Positions 8,179-17,223 of a DNA stretch of 64,000 bases are shown here, piece after piece. The position numbers were made by a program, and so were the translations under genes. Each line of letters opens with the position of its first letter. Within the stretch, counting starts at the first letter, position 1. Where the stretch lies: NCBI GenBank assembly GCA_963746465.1, contig CAVVAY010000007.1:372001-436000 (forward strand), read 5' to 3'. Under the pieces are notes generated by a model, which saw nothing but the letters and a program-made list of their open reading frames with translations, did no database searches and had not been told where the DNA came from. Origin of the DNA: CAVVAY01 sp963746465. Lineage in GTDB: Bacteria > Actinomycetota > Actinomycetes > JACCUZ01.

Positions 8179-8859
8179 GTGGGGATCCGGGTGCTGCTGG
8201 CCGAGGACAACGCGCTGCTCCGTCAGGGGCTCGAGCGCCTGATCGCGCACGACGACGCGCTCGAGCTGGTCGACTCGGTCGCCGACCTGCCGTCGCTGCA
8301 GAAGGCCGTCGTCGAGCACGATCCGGACGTCGTCGTCAGCGACATCCGGATGCCGCCGAGCAAGACCGACGAGGGCATCCAGATGGCGGCGCAGCTGCGC
8401 GCCGAGCGCCCCGGGACCGGGGTGGTCCTGCTCAGCCAGCACGCCGACGCCACCTTCGCTCTTCGCCTGCTCGAGGGCGGGGCGGCGGGCCGCGCGTACC
8501 TGCTCAAGGAACGGGTCGGGGACGTCGGCGAGCTGACTGCCGCGGTCCGGGCGGTGGCCGACGGCGGCTCGGTGATCGACCCGACCGTGGTCGAGCAGCT
8601 GGTGGCCGCCAACCAGGGCCCGCGGAAGACACCGCTGACCATGCTGACCCCGCGCGAGCTCGAGGTGCTCGGTGAGATGGCCCAGGGCAAGAGCAACGCG
8701 GCGATCGCCGCCAGCCTGGTGCTTTCCGAGCGGGCCATCGAGAAGCACACCAACTCGATCTTCTCCAAGCTCGCTCTCACCGAGGAGCGCGACCTCAACC
8801 GACGGGTCAAGGCCGTGCTGCTCTACCTGCACGAGCACGGCACCGGCCTGGGAGGCTAG
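8179..8859 (+). CDS. NarL/FixJ-type response regulator with LuxR helix-turn-helix
   Basis: This 226-residue two-component regulator has an N-terminal receiver domain (acidic pair E9-D10, phospho-acceptor D55 in VVSDIRM, Lys 110 in AYLLKE) and a C-terminal LuxR-type DNA-binding domain (LTPRELEVLGEMAQGKSN, 157-200). The likely partner is the HisKA_3 kinase encoded at 11702-13162, a class that pairs with NarL regulators, although the genes are split by a permease on the other strand. It follows the conservon but has its own apparently leaderless promoter. Confidence 0.93.
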   Translation: MGIRVLLAEDNALLRQGLERLIAHDDALELVDSVADLPSLQKAVVEHDPDVVVSDIRMPPSKTDEGIQMAAQLRAERPGTGVVLLSQHADATFALRLLEGGAAGRAYLLKERVGDVGELTAAVRAVADGGSVIDPTVVEQLVAANQGPRKTPLTMLTPRELEVLGEMAQGKSNAAIAASLVLSERAIEKHTNSIFSKLALTEERDLNRRVKAVLLYLHEHGTGLGG

Positions 8860-8924
8860 CCCCACCGCCGTGAGGGACGGTCGCCACCTTCCGGGCCCGA
8901 GGTCGGCGCGGCCACACTGGAGCC

Positions 8925-9326
8925 ATGGCTGGCCCGGTGCGCGTCCTCGTCGTCGACGACCAGCGACCGTTCCGGGTCGCGGCGTCGACCGTCCTGCGGC
9001 GTACGCCGGGGTTCGAGCTCGTCGGTGAGGCAGGCTCCGGCGAGGAGGCCCTGCAGCAGGTCGCCGCGCTGGGCCCGGACCTGGTGCTGATGGACATCAC
9101 CATGCCCGGCATGGGCGGCGTCGAGGCGGCGCGCGCACTGACCGCCGCGCCCGACGGGCCGGTGGTGTTCTTCTGCTCGACGTACGCCGCCTCCGACCTC
9201 CCGCCGGCGGCAGCCGACGCCGGTGCCGCCGCCTACATCAACAAGGCGGAGCTGGCCGCCGACCTGCTGGCCCGGCTCTGGGCCGAGGCGAGCGGGCCGG
9301 ACGGCTCACTCCGAGTGCAGCACTGA
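8925..9326 (+). CDS. Single-domain response regulator
   Basis: This 133-residue protein is a receiver domain only: acidic pocket DD at 11-12, phospho-acceptor D57 in LVLMDITMPGM, and Lys 107 in YINKAEL. There is no output domain, so it would act through protein contacts or phosphotransfer, like CheY. The usual Ser/Thr switch residue appears as FFCST. It lies 65 bases after the LuxR-type regulator. Its last 21 bases overlap the end of the convergent permease gene. Confidence 0.88.
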   Translation: MAGPVRVLVVDDQRPFRVAASTVLRRTPGFELVGEAGSGEEALQQVAALGPDLVLMDITMPGMGGVEAARALTAAPDGPVVFFCSTYAASDLPPAAADAGAAAYINKAELAADLLARLWAEASGPDGSLRVQH

Positions 9327-11699
9327 CGCGGGGCGCAGGGTCGCCGCCCGGCGGGCCGGGACCAGCACCACCAGCGCCGCCACGGCCAGCGCCACCGGGA
9401 CGGCGGTCACCAGCAGCCACCACGGTGCCGCGAGGTCGCCGGCCACCCCGATCCCCTGCGCGACCTCCCACCACACGACCCGGCCGACCGCCAGACCGAG
9501 GACAGGACCCATCGCCAGGCCGATCGCCGTCAGGGTCGCAGCCATGACCCCGACACTGGCCGCGACCTGGCGCGGGGTCAGCCCGATGACCCGCAGCACG
9601 GCGAGATCGGCGCTCCGGCGTCGCACGGTGAGCACCAGCGAGTGCGCGAGGACCACGACAGCGATCACGGCAAGGAAGACCGCGAGGCCGGCGGGCAGCC
9701 GGCCGAGTGCGGCCAGGTTGCGCACCTGCGCGGGTTGCGCGGCGCGTCCCATCTCCAGCCGTGCCGACAAGTCTCGGTAGAGCGCGTCGACGTCGACGCC
9801 CGGCTTCACCTCGACCAGCCCGTTCGCGAACGCCACGGTGCGCGTGGCCTTGCGCAGGTCACCCGGCCAGAGCAGGACCGCGCCGCCGAGGCCCTCGTCG
9901 CTGAGCTCTGGCGTGACTGCCACCCCCACCACGCGCAGGCTCCGGGGTACCCGTCGTCCCTCGTCGTCGTAGGTCCGCAGGACGACCCGGTCGCCCACGC
10001 CGGCGGCGAGCCGACGAGCCTCCCGAGACCCGAGTGCGGTCTCGCCCTTACGGGCAGGCAGCCGGCCGGAGAGCAGGGGGAGCGGCACGTCGCCGATCAC
10101 CTTGCGCACCGACGCACCCAGGGTTCGGCGCCCGTCGACCGTGACGTTCGTCCCGTCCAGAACTGCGACGGCGGCGATCCTCGGATCGGCAGCGAGGGCC
10201 GCGGCGTCGTCGGCCTTGGCGTCGACGATGGAGAAGTCGGCGACCCAGCCGTACCGCTCGGGTGTGCGGGTGAGGCGGTCCAGGCTGGTGGCGAACGATG
10301 CGACGGCGACCACGCCGGCGATCCCGATCACCGCGACCACGGCGGTGGCGCGGACCGGCACCCGAGACCGTCCCCGATAGCCGCGGAGGGCGAACGACAG
10401 CCCGGCCACCACCGGCGCTGCGCGGCCGAGCCGAGGCAGCGCGAGCAGCAACGGCGAGCGCAGCACCCGGCCGCGACTCTCGGTGCGCACTATCCGGGCC
10501 GCAGTGGCCGCCGAGAGCAGCAGGAAGGCCAGGGCTGCTCCGACGGCGGTCAGCGTGACGACCAAGAGGTCCGGCAGCCAGCCCGGCTCCGGCTCGAACG
10601 CATGCAGCGGCCCCAACGGCTCGACCAGCCCGCCGAGCAGCGAGCCGGCTGCGGCCAGGACGGCCGTGATGGTGGCCCCGAGCAGTGCCGGCACCGTGCG
10701 CGCCAGCACCCGCTCGACCCGAGTCAGCCCGAGGGCCGCCTCGAGCTCCTGGTCGGCGGCGCCTGCCGCATGGTGCCGGCTCAGGGCCTGGCCGACCGCC
10801 AGCAGTCCCCCGGCTGCGGCGATGACGAGGAAGACGACCAGCCCGGTGACCAGGGTGTGCCGCGCGGCGCGCACCGCCGGGTCGCTATCGGTGGTGGGGT
10901 AGAGAGCCTGCAGGACGCCGAACTCGCGCCCGGTGTCGTCGGTCGCCGCGCGGTCCTGCAGCCGGTCCAGCCCGCGGGCAACGGCTGCGGACCCGGCGGC
11001 GCCGTCGGTCAGGCGGAGCAGGACGTTCTCCCCGACCATGCTGTCGCCGTACTCGCGGGCGAGCGCCGGGGTTCCCATCACCGGGCCGACGCCGTTGCCC
11101 ACCCAGTCCCGGGCGACGCGCACCACGCCGACGACCTTCAGGGTCAGCTCGGGACCGTCCGGCTCGCCGAACCCGGTGTCGAACTGGGTGACCTCCAGCG
11201 GGGTCAGCAGCTTGAGCGGGATGCGGTCGCCGACCTCGATCCCGGCCTCCTGTGCCAGCACCTCCGGGACCAGCACCTCGTCCGTCCGGTTGTCGACCGG
11301 CCGCCGGCCCTCGATGACGACCGGGGTGAACAGGTCGTCGGGCTGCGGTTGGCCCGAGGAGACGCTGAGGAACATCACCGGTCCGCCGACGATCTGGCCG
11401 ATGACCTGTCGTGACCGCCAGGACGACTCGACGCCAGGCAGTGACTCGACCTCCTCGGGCGACACGGCGTCGGAGAAGATCAGCACCCGGGCGTCGTCGA
11501 GGTGGGTGGCGACCACCAGCCGGTCGTACGCCGTCGCCGTCCGCCGGGCTACCGCCGTCGAGGCACCGACCACGGCAGCGACCAGCCCGGTCAGCAGCCC
11601 GAGGACCACCAGCGAGCGCCACCGGGTGCGCAGCTCGGCGCGAGCCACCGCCCGCACCGCGCCCCACGGCGCCGCCGCTGAACCCGACCCGGTCGACAC
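9306..11699 (-). CDS. FtsX-like ABC transporter permease
   Basis: This 797-residue integral membrane protein is the permease of the ATPase at 13283-13963. It has an N-terminal membrane anchor (about residues 25-48), a MacB-like extracytoplasmic domain (50-260), a block of membrane helices (about 275-400), a second extracytoplasmic domain, and a C-terminal FtsX block of helices ending RRAATLRPASVLHSE, the classic FtsX tail. Double-FtsX permeases of this size typically pump lipoproteins, peptides or antibiotics, or activate cell-wall hydrolases. It is the last gene of the ATPase-kinase-permease operon, following the kinase stop by 2 bases. Confidence 0.92.
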   Translation of the reverse strand: MSTGSGSAAAPWGAVRAVARAELRTRWRSLVVLGLLTGLVAAVVGASTAVARRTATAYDRLVVATHLDDARVLIFSDAVSPEEVESLPGVESSWRSRQVIGQIVGGPVMFLSVSSGQPQPDDLFTPVVIEGRRPVDNRTDEVLVPEVLAQEAGIEVGDRIPLKLLTPLEVTQFDTGFGEPDGPELTLKVVGVVRVARDWVGNGVGPVMGTPALAREYGDSMVGENVLLRLTDGAAGSAAVARGLDRLQDRAATDDTGREFGVLQALYPTTDSDPAVRAARHTLVTGLVVFLVIAAAGGLLAVGQALSRHHAAGAADQELEAALGLTRVERVLARTVPALLGATITAVLAAAGSLLGGLVEPLGPLHAFEPEPGWLPDLLVVTLTAVGAALAFLLLSAATAARIVRTESRGRVLRSPLLLALPRLGRAAPVVAGLSFALRGYRGRSRVPVRATAVVAVIGIAGVVAVASFATSLDRLTRTPERYGWVADFSIVDAKADDAAALAADPRIAAVAVLDGTNVTVDGRRTLGASVRKVIGDVPLPLLSGRLPARKGETALGSREARRLAAGVGDRVVLRTYDDEGRRVPRSLRVVGVAVTPELSDEGLGGAVLLWPGDLRKATRTVAFANGLVEVKPGVDVDALYRDLSARLEMGRAAQPAQVRNLAALGRLPAGLAVFLAVIAVVVLAHSLVLTVRRRSADLAVLRVIGLTPRQVAASVGVMAATLTAIGLAMGPVLGLAVGRVVWWEVAQGIGVAGDLAAPWWLLVTAVPVALAVAALVVLVPARRAATLRPASVLHSE

Positions 11700-11701
11700 C
11701 G

Positions 11702-13162
11702 TCAGGCCCGCACCGCGACGGGCACCTCGGCCCGGACCCGGGTGCCGCCGGGTCCGGTCTCGACCGCCACCGCACCGCCGACCGCCCCGACCCGGTCGGT
11801 CATGTTCTGCCGACCCTGACCGCCGGCCGCGGCGGCGACGTCGAAGCCCGGCCCGTCGTCCACGACCTCGAGCACCAGCAGACCCTCGCGTCCGACCAGG
11901 CGCACCGTGACGGTCGCGTCGGGAGCGTGCTTCGCGATGTTCTGCAGGGCTTCGAGGCAGCAGAAGAACAGCGCCGCCTCGACGTCGGCCCCGTGCCGCC
12001 GGTCGACCCCGTCGACCTCGATGGTGACCGTGTTCGGGCTGCGCTGGACGACCGCACGCAGCGCATCCGGAAGCCCGCCCTGGCGCAGCAGCGGCGGGTA
12101 GATGCCGTGCGCCAGGTCGCGCACCTGGGCGATGGTCTCCCGCACGTCGGCCTGCATCTCCTCGAGCAACGCGGCGGCGGTCGCGAGATCGTCTGGCTCG
12201 TCGCTGCCGTCGCCGAGCAGCTGCCGCGCCAGGCCGAGGTTCACGGCCAGCGCGGCCAGGTGCTGCTGGGCGCCGTCATGGATGTCGCGCTCGATCCGGC
12301 GGCGCTCGGCGTCGGCGGCCGACACCAGCCGGGAGCGGGACGCCCGCAGCTCGTCGTTGGTGCGACGGAGGTCGTCCAGCGTCGACTGCAGCGCCGCGTC
12401 CAGCGCGCGGTTGTGCAGCACCACACCGAGCTGGCGGGCGACCTCGCCGAGCGCCCGCTCCTCGGCGGCCCGGAACCGCTCCGCGCCGCGATGCCGCTCC
12501 ACCAGCAGCAGGGCGAGCAGCTCGGTGCCATGGCCGGCCGGTGCGACCCGCACCTGGGCGTCGCCGCGGCCCTCGAGCAGCGCCTGTACCCACAGCCGCA
12601 GCCAGGACTCGCCGGCCACCCCGCTGCGACGCAGGGACTCGCGCTCCGTCGTACCGAGCCTGGTCAACGCGGCCGCCCGGTGCGGCAGCGAGATCAGCCG
12701 GACCAGGTCGCCGCCGTCGTCACGGGTCCAGACCTCGACCGCGGTGAGGTGGTAGCCGTCGCGCAGCGCCTCGGCGAGCTGGCGCAGCAGCTCCTCGACC
12801 GGGACGTCGCCGGCGGCCCGGTCGCCGAAAGCTTCGAGCACGGACTCGGGCGTGCGCCGGCCGCCGATAGCCGTACGCCGGGTGAGCGCGCTCAGGGCCG
12901 CGCGGGCCGGTCCGAAGGCCAGCGCCGTTCCGGCCGCAGCGGTCAGGGCGCTGGGCAGGAGGTCCTGCTCGGCGCCCTCGGGCAGGCGACCCAGCACCAG
13001 CACCAGGACGACCAGGAACAGCACCAGCACGCCGGCCATCGCCGCGACCGCGGACGCGCCGGCGAGCACCTGGGCCGCCTCCCGCCGCGCGGCCGCGCAC
13101 GGTGCCGGCCAGTGCTCCGACCGTAAGCAGCGTGCCCGTGACCGCGACCAGCTGCCAGGCAC
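11702..13162 (-). CDS. Sensor histidine kinase (HisKA_3 type), N-terminus out of frame
   Basis: In this frame the protein has two hydrophobic segments (about 33-60 and 70-90), a GAF-like region (about 105-250), a coiled coil, the phospho-acceptor motif ERDIHDGAQQ with H295, and an HATPase domain with N407 in LEALQNIAKH and DDGPGFD. This is a DesK/NarX-type kinase that would phosphorylate a NarL-type regulator such as that at 8179. The first 25 codons of this frame look non-coding. The true N-terminus with two more membrane segments is readable in another frame up to a GTG at 13286, so a one-base shift is likely near 13090-13110. It sits between ATPase and permease genes, suggesting the kinase senses or controls the exporter. 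Confidence 0.85.
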   Translation of the reverse strand: MPGSWSRSRARCLRSEHWPAPCAAARREAAQVLAGASAVAAMAGVLVLFLVVLVLVLGRLPEGAEQDLLPSALTAAAGTALAFGPARAALSALTRRTAIGGRRTPESVLEAFGDRAAGDVPVEELLRQLAEALRDGYHLTAVEVWTRDDGGDLVRLISLPHRAAALTRLGTTERESLRRSGVAGESWLRLWVQALLEGRGDAQVRVAPAGHGTELLALLLVERHRGAERFRAAEERALGEVARQLGVVLHNRALDAALQSTLDDLRRTNDELRASRSRLVSAADAERRRIERDIHDGAQQHLAALAVNLGLARQLLGDGSDEPDDLATAAALLEEMQADVRETIAQVRDLAHGIYPPLLRQGGLPDALRAVVQRSPNTVTIEVDGVDRRHGADVEAALFFCCLEALQNIAKHAPDATVTVRLVGREGLLVLEVVDDGPGFDVAAAAGGQGRQNMTDRVGAVGGAVAVETGPGGTRVRAEVPVAVRA

Positions 13163-13286
13163 CGAGGCCGGTGTCGCCGAGCAGCTGCAGGGCGAGCGAG
13201 ACCACCACCACCGCAGCTGCCACCAGCCCGGCCGCGGCCAGCAGCTGCAGCCGCTGGCGGACGACCGGTGCGCCGGAGAGGTTCAC
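13100..13286 (-). other. Out-of-frame N-terminal segment of the histidine kinase
   Basis: From a GTG at 13286, which overlaps the ATPase stop as GTGA, the frame reads MNLSGAPVVRQRLQLLAAAG and encodes two clear membrane segments, ending around GALAGTVRGR. Beyond about 13100 this frame turns into Arg/Gly-rich nonsense, while the kinase continues in the neighbouring frame. Coupled start, membrane topology and codon use all indicate this belongs to the kinase gene. Confidence 0.7.
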
Positions 13287-13963
13287 GCGGCGACCACCCC
13301 GTCGCGCAGGTGCACCGTGCGCTGCGCGCCGGCGGCCACCTCCGGGTTGTGCGTGACCATCAGGATGCTCTGGCCGGCGCCGTGCAGGCGACGGAACAGC
13401 TCGAGCACCTCGTCGGCGCCGTCGCTGTCGAGGGCCCCGGTCGGCTCGTCGGCGAGCAGCAGGGTGGGGGAGTTGGCCAGCGCCCGGGCGATCGCGAGCC
13501 GCTGCCGCTGCCCGCCGGACAGCCCGGCGGGGGAGGACCGCGCCTTGTCCAGCAGGCCGAGCAGGTCCAGCAGCTCGTGCGCGCGGGCGTCGGCGTCGCG
13601 CCGGCTGGCCCCGGCGACCAGAGCGGCGAGCACGATGTTCTCCGCGACGCTCATGCTCTCCAGCAGGTGGAAGAACTGGAACACCATGCCGACGTCCTTG
13701 CGGCGCACCTTCGACAGCCGGCTCTCGGACAGCGCGGTGATCTCGCGGCCGGCCAGCTGCACCGACCCCTCGTCCGGGCGGTCCAGGCCGGCGGCGATGT
13801 GCAGCAGCGTCGACTTCCCGCAGCCGGACGGTCCCATCAGCGCGACGAACTCGCCTCGGCCGACGACCAGGTCGACACCCCGCAGCGCGCGCACCGGTGC
13901 GGTCTCGGCCTCGTAGGTGCGCCGCACGCCGCGCAGGGCCAGGGCGGCCGTCCCGGTTTCCAC
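13283..13963 (-). CDS. ABC transporter ATP-binding protein (MacB type)
   Basis: This 226-residue ATPase is the partner of the FtsX permease two genes downstream. Walker A GPSGCGKST is at 44-52, then Q-loop, signature LSGGQRQRLA, Walker B LLLADE and EPTGALD. The GTG at 13963 is preferred over the in-frame GTG at 14053 because the ABC domain begins a few residues later and a TAGGGT box lies 8 bases before it. The gene heads a three-gene operon (ATPase, kinase, permease); its stop overlaps the kinase start as GTGA. Confidence 0.92.
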   Translation of the reverse strand: METGTAALALRGVRRTYEAETAPVRALRGVDLVVGRGEFVALMGPSGCGKSTLLHIAAGLDRPDEGSVQLAGREITALSESRLSKVRRKDVGMVFQFFHLLESMSVAENIVLAALVAGASRRDADARAHELLDLLGLLDKARSSPAGLSGGQRQRLAIARALANSPTLLLADEPTGALDSDGADEVLELFRRLHGAGQSILMVTHNPEVAAGAQRTVHLRDGVVAA

Positions 13964-13977
13964 GAGCGTCGACCCTA
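13964..13977 (-). promoter_or_regulatory. Leaderless-type promoter -10 element of the ATPase-kinase-permease operon
   Basis: Minus-strand TAGGGT (13977-13972) is followed by 8 bases and the GTG at 13963, the same arrangement as before the quinone oxidoreductase. Confidence 0.5.
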
Positions 13978-14063
13978 GGCGGCAACCCGCCCGGCTGCCC
14001 CACCCTTGGGGGAAAGCGCCTGCTGCCCTCCCCACCCCCGTCGTGCTAGCCACACCCCCGCGG

Positions 14064-14621
14064 TCAGCTGCGGACGACGTCGACGTCGATCTCCAGGCGG
14101 AGCTGGCGCGGGATCAGCTTGCCGACGCCGGGCACGTCGAAGCGCAGCCCGAACGCCTGCCGGTCCACGGTGCCGCCGGCCCGGACCACCATCCGGTCGG
14201 CCCGCCGGCTCACGTCGTACGACGCCGACAGCGCGACCGGCCGGGTCACGCCGCGCAGGGTCAGGCGGCCCTCGATGTCCGCACCGCCGGCCGTCCAGAG
14301 CACCCGGGTGCTCTCGTAGACCGCGATCGGGAACCGAGCGGCGTCGAACGGGTCGACCGCGCCGATCACCTCGTCGTACGCCCGGTTGCCGGTGGTCATC
14401 GACGTCACGTCGACCTCGACCCGTACGCCGTGCGCCTCGCGCACGCCGTCTGCCACCGCCACCTGGCCCGCGACCCCGGCGAACCGGGCGCTGATCGTGG
14501 GCGCGAGGAACGATGCCCGGCCGGAGAACGCCACGACCGCCCGGCCCGGGTCGATCGTCCAGCCTCCGGCCGGCGGCATGTCACGGGTCGCCGCGGGCTG
14601 GGCGAGCAGTGCGGTGGACAT
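14064..14621 (-). CDS. YceI family protein
   Basis: This 185-residue protein belongs to the YceI lipocalin-like family, beta-barrels that bind long isoprenoid chains. The opening GGWTIDPGRAVVAFSGR and the closing GLRFDVPGVGKLIPRQLRLEIDVDV are family-like. No signal peptide is visible, so it is probably cytoplasmic, unlike E. coli YceI. The ATG at 14621 has GGAAGGAG 7 bases upstream; a longer in-frame reading to 14738 lacks support. It is a single gene, divergent from the MpaB-type oxygenase gene. Confidence 0.88.
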   Translation of the reverse strand: MSTALLAQPAATRDMPPAGGWTIDPGRAVVAFSGRASFLAPTISARFAGVAGQVAVADGVREAHGVRVEVDVTSMTTGNRAYDEVIGAVDPFDAARFPIAVYESTRVLWTAGGADIEGRLTLRGVTRPVALSASYDVSRRADRMVVRAGGTVDRQAFGLRFDVPGVGKLIPRQLRLEIDVDVVRS

Positions 14622-14761
14622 GTCGGCTCCTTCCGGCGGGCGGCCGGTGGGTCCGGCTGCGCATGGAGAGAGCGTCGCCGGAGAGGATGCGTACGACGAC
14701 AGTGCTGACCAGCCGATCGCCCTGCGTGCTGGCACCACCCGAGGGGAGGAGGAGCTGCCCC

Positions 14762-15637
14762 GTGCCGCTGCCCTCGCCGCGCGCCGCGGTCCGCACCCTG
14801 CTCACCGGGCACCCGGACGGCGCGGCCCCCTGGGTGCGCGCCCTCGGCGACCCCGGGGACGCCGGCTGGTTCGGCCCCGGCTCGACCATCTGGTCGGTGC
14901 ACGCCGACGCCGCCACCCTCGTCGGCGGGGTCCGGGCCCTGCTGGTGCAGGCCATGCACCCGACGGTGCTGGCCGGCTTCGACCAGCACTCCGACTACCA
15001 GGAGGACCCGGAGAGCCGGTTGCAGCGCACCGCCGCCTTCGTCACGGTCACCACCTTCGGCACGACGGGGCAGGCCGAGGCCGCCTGCCAGCGGGTCCGG
15101 CGCGCGCACGCACCGGTCCGCGGACGCACGCCGGACGGCCAGCCGTACGACGCCGGCGACCCCGAGCTGCTCGGCTGGGTGCACCTCGCCCTGGCCGACT
15201 CGCTCGCTGTCGCGGTCGACCGGTACGGTCGCACCCGGTTCGACCTCGACGACTACCTCGCGGACATGGCCGTCGTCGGGGAGCGCCTGGGTTCGGCGCA
15301 CGTGCCGCACGACCGGGCCGGGCTGGCTGCTGCGTGGGCGCACTACCTGCCGCAGCTGGCCGCCACCCCGGCCACCGCGGAGGCGCACGCCTTCCTGCTC
15401 GACCCGCCGTTGCCGCCCAAGATCCGGCTGCCCTACCGCGTGATCGCCGCGGCCGCAGCCGCGACGCTGCCGCCGGAGCTGCGCCGGCTGCTCGCCGGCC
15501 GGCCGGTGCTGCCCGAGCTGCCCGCGCGGCTGGTGGGCAGGGCGGCGACCCGGCTGCTCGCGGCGGTCCTGGGCCCGAGCCCGGCGGCGCGCGCCGCCCA
15601 CCAGCGCACCCGGCCGGTCGGTACCCTCCGAGGATGA
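14762..15637 (+). CDS. Oxygenase MpaB family protein (DUF2236)
   Basis: This 291-residue protein matches the MpaB/latex-clearing oxygenase catalytic domain family, haem-dependent enzymes that cleave double bonds in isoprenoids and related lipids. Visible family features are WFGPGSTIWSVHADAA, LLVQAMHPTVLAGFDQHSDY and RLQRTAAFVTVTTFG, with conserved His and Arg residues expected around the haem. The GTG at 14762 follows a strong GAGGGGAGGAGGAG. The stop overlaps the ATG of the secreted hydrolase as ATGA, so the two are coupled. The substrate is unknown; most bacterial members are uncharacterised. Confidence 0.85.
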   Translation: MPLPSPRAAVRTLLTGHPDGAAPWVRALGDPGDAGWFGPGSTIWSVHADAATLVGGVRALLVQAMHPTVLAGFDQHSDYQEDPESRLQRTAAFVTVTTFGTTGQAEAACQRVRRAHAPVRGRTPDGQPYDAGDPELLGWVHLALADSLAVAVDRYGRTRFDLDDYLADMAVVGERLGSAHVPHDRAGLAAAWAHYLPQLAATPATAEAHAFLLDPPLPPKIRLPYRVIAAAAAATLPPELRRLLAGRPVLPELPARLVGRAATRLLAAVLGPSPAARAAHQRTRPVGTLRG

Positions 15638-17040
15638 ATCGGGGCGGTCCGCGTGCGCTGCTCGGCGCGGCGGTGGTGGCGGCGCTGCTCGCCGGCTGCA
15701 CCAGCGGCGGTGACGACGCGTCCGACCGGCCCAGCCGCAGTGCGACCCCGAGCTCGCCGGCGCCCACGTCCGCCCTGCCGGTACCCGGCGTACCAGCCGA
15801 GCTGGCAGACCCCTACGCCTGCCGCGGCGGCTTCCTCTGCGCCGGCCTCGAGGTGCCGCTCGACCGGGCCGACCCGTCCGGCCCGACCCTCACCCTGCAG
15901 GTCGCCCTGGAAGCCGATCCGGACGCGTCGCGCGGCGTCCTGCTCGCGCTCAACGGCGGCCCCGGCGCGGCCGGCGCACCGTTGGGCCCCGAGCTCGTCG
16001 AACGGTTCGGGCCCGAGGTCGTCGGGGCCTACCGGATCGTCGTCCTCGATCAACGCGGCACCGGCCCCGGCGCGCTCGACTGCCCCGCGCTGCAACAGGA
16101 CGGTGCCACCCGGTTCGTGCCGTCGGCCGACGCCGTACGGGCCTGCGCCACGACCCTCGGCGACGCCCGTGGTCACTACGGCACCGACGAGACGGTGGCC
16201 GACCTCGACCGGCTGCGCGAGGTGCTCGGCGCTGACCGGCTGTCGCTGTTCGCGGTCAGCTACGGCACTTTCGTGGCACAGCAGTACGCCGTCGCGCACC
16301 CGCGCCAGACCGAGCGGCTGGCGCTCGACTCGGCGTTGCCGGCGGGCGGTCTCGACACCGTGCAACGCGACGTCGTGAGAGCCACCCCGCGGGTGCTTGG
16401 TCTGGCCTGCCGAGCCGCGGACTGCCCGGGCGACCCGGTGGCTGACCTCGCGGATGCGGTGCGGGCGGCCGACGGCGCCGACCTGCTGTCACTGCTCGCC
16501 GCGATGAGCTCGGCCCGGCCGAGCTACGACACCTTGTTCCCGGCCCTGCGCAACGCCGCCCGCGGCGACCGGACCAAGCTGGACCGCCTGCTGCAGGCGT
16601 ACCGCACCGGCTTCGGCACGACCCCCGAGGTGTTCAGCGCGGGCCTCAACGCGGCGGCCTCCTGCGGCGACCAGCGCTTCCCGTGGGGTCGCTCCGATGC
16701 GCCGCTCGCGGGTCGGCAGGCCGACGTACGCCGGGAGGTCGCCAGCGCCGGTCCGCTGTACCCGTTCGACGGTGCCGCCGTCAGTGCGGCCCTTGCGCAG
16801 TGCCTCGCGTGGCCGCCGGTCGCACCGTCGAAGGTCGAGCTGGGGCAGCCGAAGCTACCCGGCGTCCCGGTGCTGTTCCTGTCCGGCGACCGCGACCTGT
16901 CGGCGCCTGTCGAGGCCGTCCGCGGCGAAGCCGACCGCGCGGCTGACGGCCGGTTGGTCGTCGTCCGCGGAGCCGGCCACGTCGTCACCGCCCGGCCCGG
17001 TCGCGGGCGCGAGGTCGTGCGCGACTTCCTGCTGCGCTGA
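15634..17040 (+). CDS. Secreted alpha/beta-hydrolase lipoprotein (peptidase S33, TAP-like C-terminus)
   Basis: This 468-residue protein has a lipoprotein signal peptide with lipobox LLAGC (lipidated C22), so it should be anchored outside the membrane. The hydrolase fold shows the oxyanion segment ALNGGPG, nucleophile S209 in AVSYGTF, D419 in LSGDRD and H449 in GAGHV. The layout matches the tripeptidyl aminopeptidase/SlpD-like S33 family of actinomycetes. It is coupled to the MpaB-type gene by an ATGA overlap. Esterase activity is the main alternative. Confidence 0.9.
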   Translation: MNRGGPRALLGAAVVAALLAGCTSGGDDASDRPSRSATPSSPAPTSALPVPGVPAELADPYACRGGFLCAGLEVPLDRADPSGPTLTLQVALEADPDASRGVLLALNGGPGAAGAPLGPELVERFGPEVVGAYRIVVLDQRGTGPGALDCPALQQDGATRFVPSADAVRACATTLGDARGHYGTDETVADLDRLREVLGADRLSLFAVSYGTFVAQQYAVAHPRQTERLALDSALPAGGLDTVQRDVVRATPRVLGLACRAADCPGDPVADLADAVRAADGADLLSLLAAMSSARPSYDTLFPALRNAARGDRTKLDRLLQAYRTGFGTTPEVFSAGLNAAASCGDQRFPWGRSDAPLAGRQADVRREVASAGPLYPFDGAAVSAALAQCLAWPPVAPSKVELGQPKLPGVPVLFLSGDRDLSAPVEAVRGEADRAADGRLVVVRGAGHVVTARPGRGREVVRDFLLR

Positions 17041-17164
17041 CCGCCTCGGCCGGCCGGCGCGCCGCATCGGCAAACGCCTTCCACGGTTGCTCCTCGCGCA
17101 GCGATTCGTCGGCCTCCGCCATCTCCGCCAGCCGCATCAGGATGAAGCCGAGCTCGATCGGCAT
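16985..17164 (-). CDS. Possible small protein of 59 residues
   Basis: An ATG at 17164 opens a 59-codon frame starting MPIELGFILMRLAEMAEADE and continuing ESLREEQPWKAF. The first 40 residues look protein-like (amphipathic, balanced composition), whereas the last 20 are Arg/Ala-rich and lie antisense to the end of the hydrolase gene. GGAGGG is present but 12 bases from the ATG. I do not recognise the family; it could be chance in GC-rich DNA. Confidence 0.25.
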   Translation of the reverse strand: MPIELGFILMRLAEMAEADESLREEQPWKAFADAARRPAEAVSAAGSRARPRARDRAGR

Positions 17165-17223
17165 CGGCTTCTCGCACCCTCCTGGGGTGTGGCCCGTTCC
17201 TCACCCGCCGGATGATCCATCCG

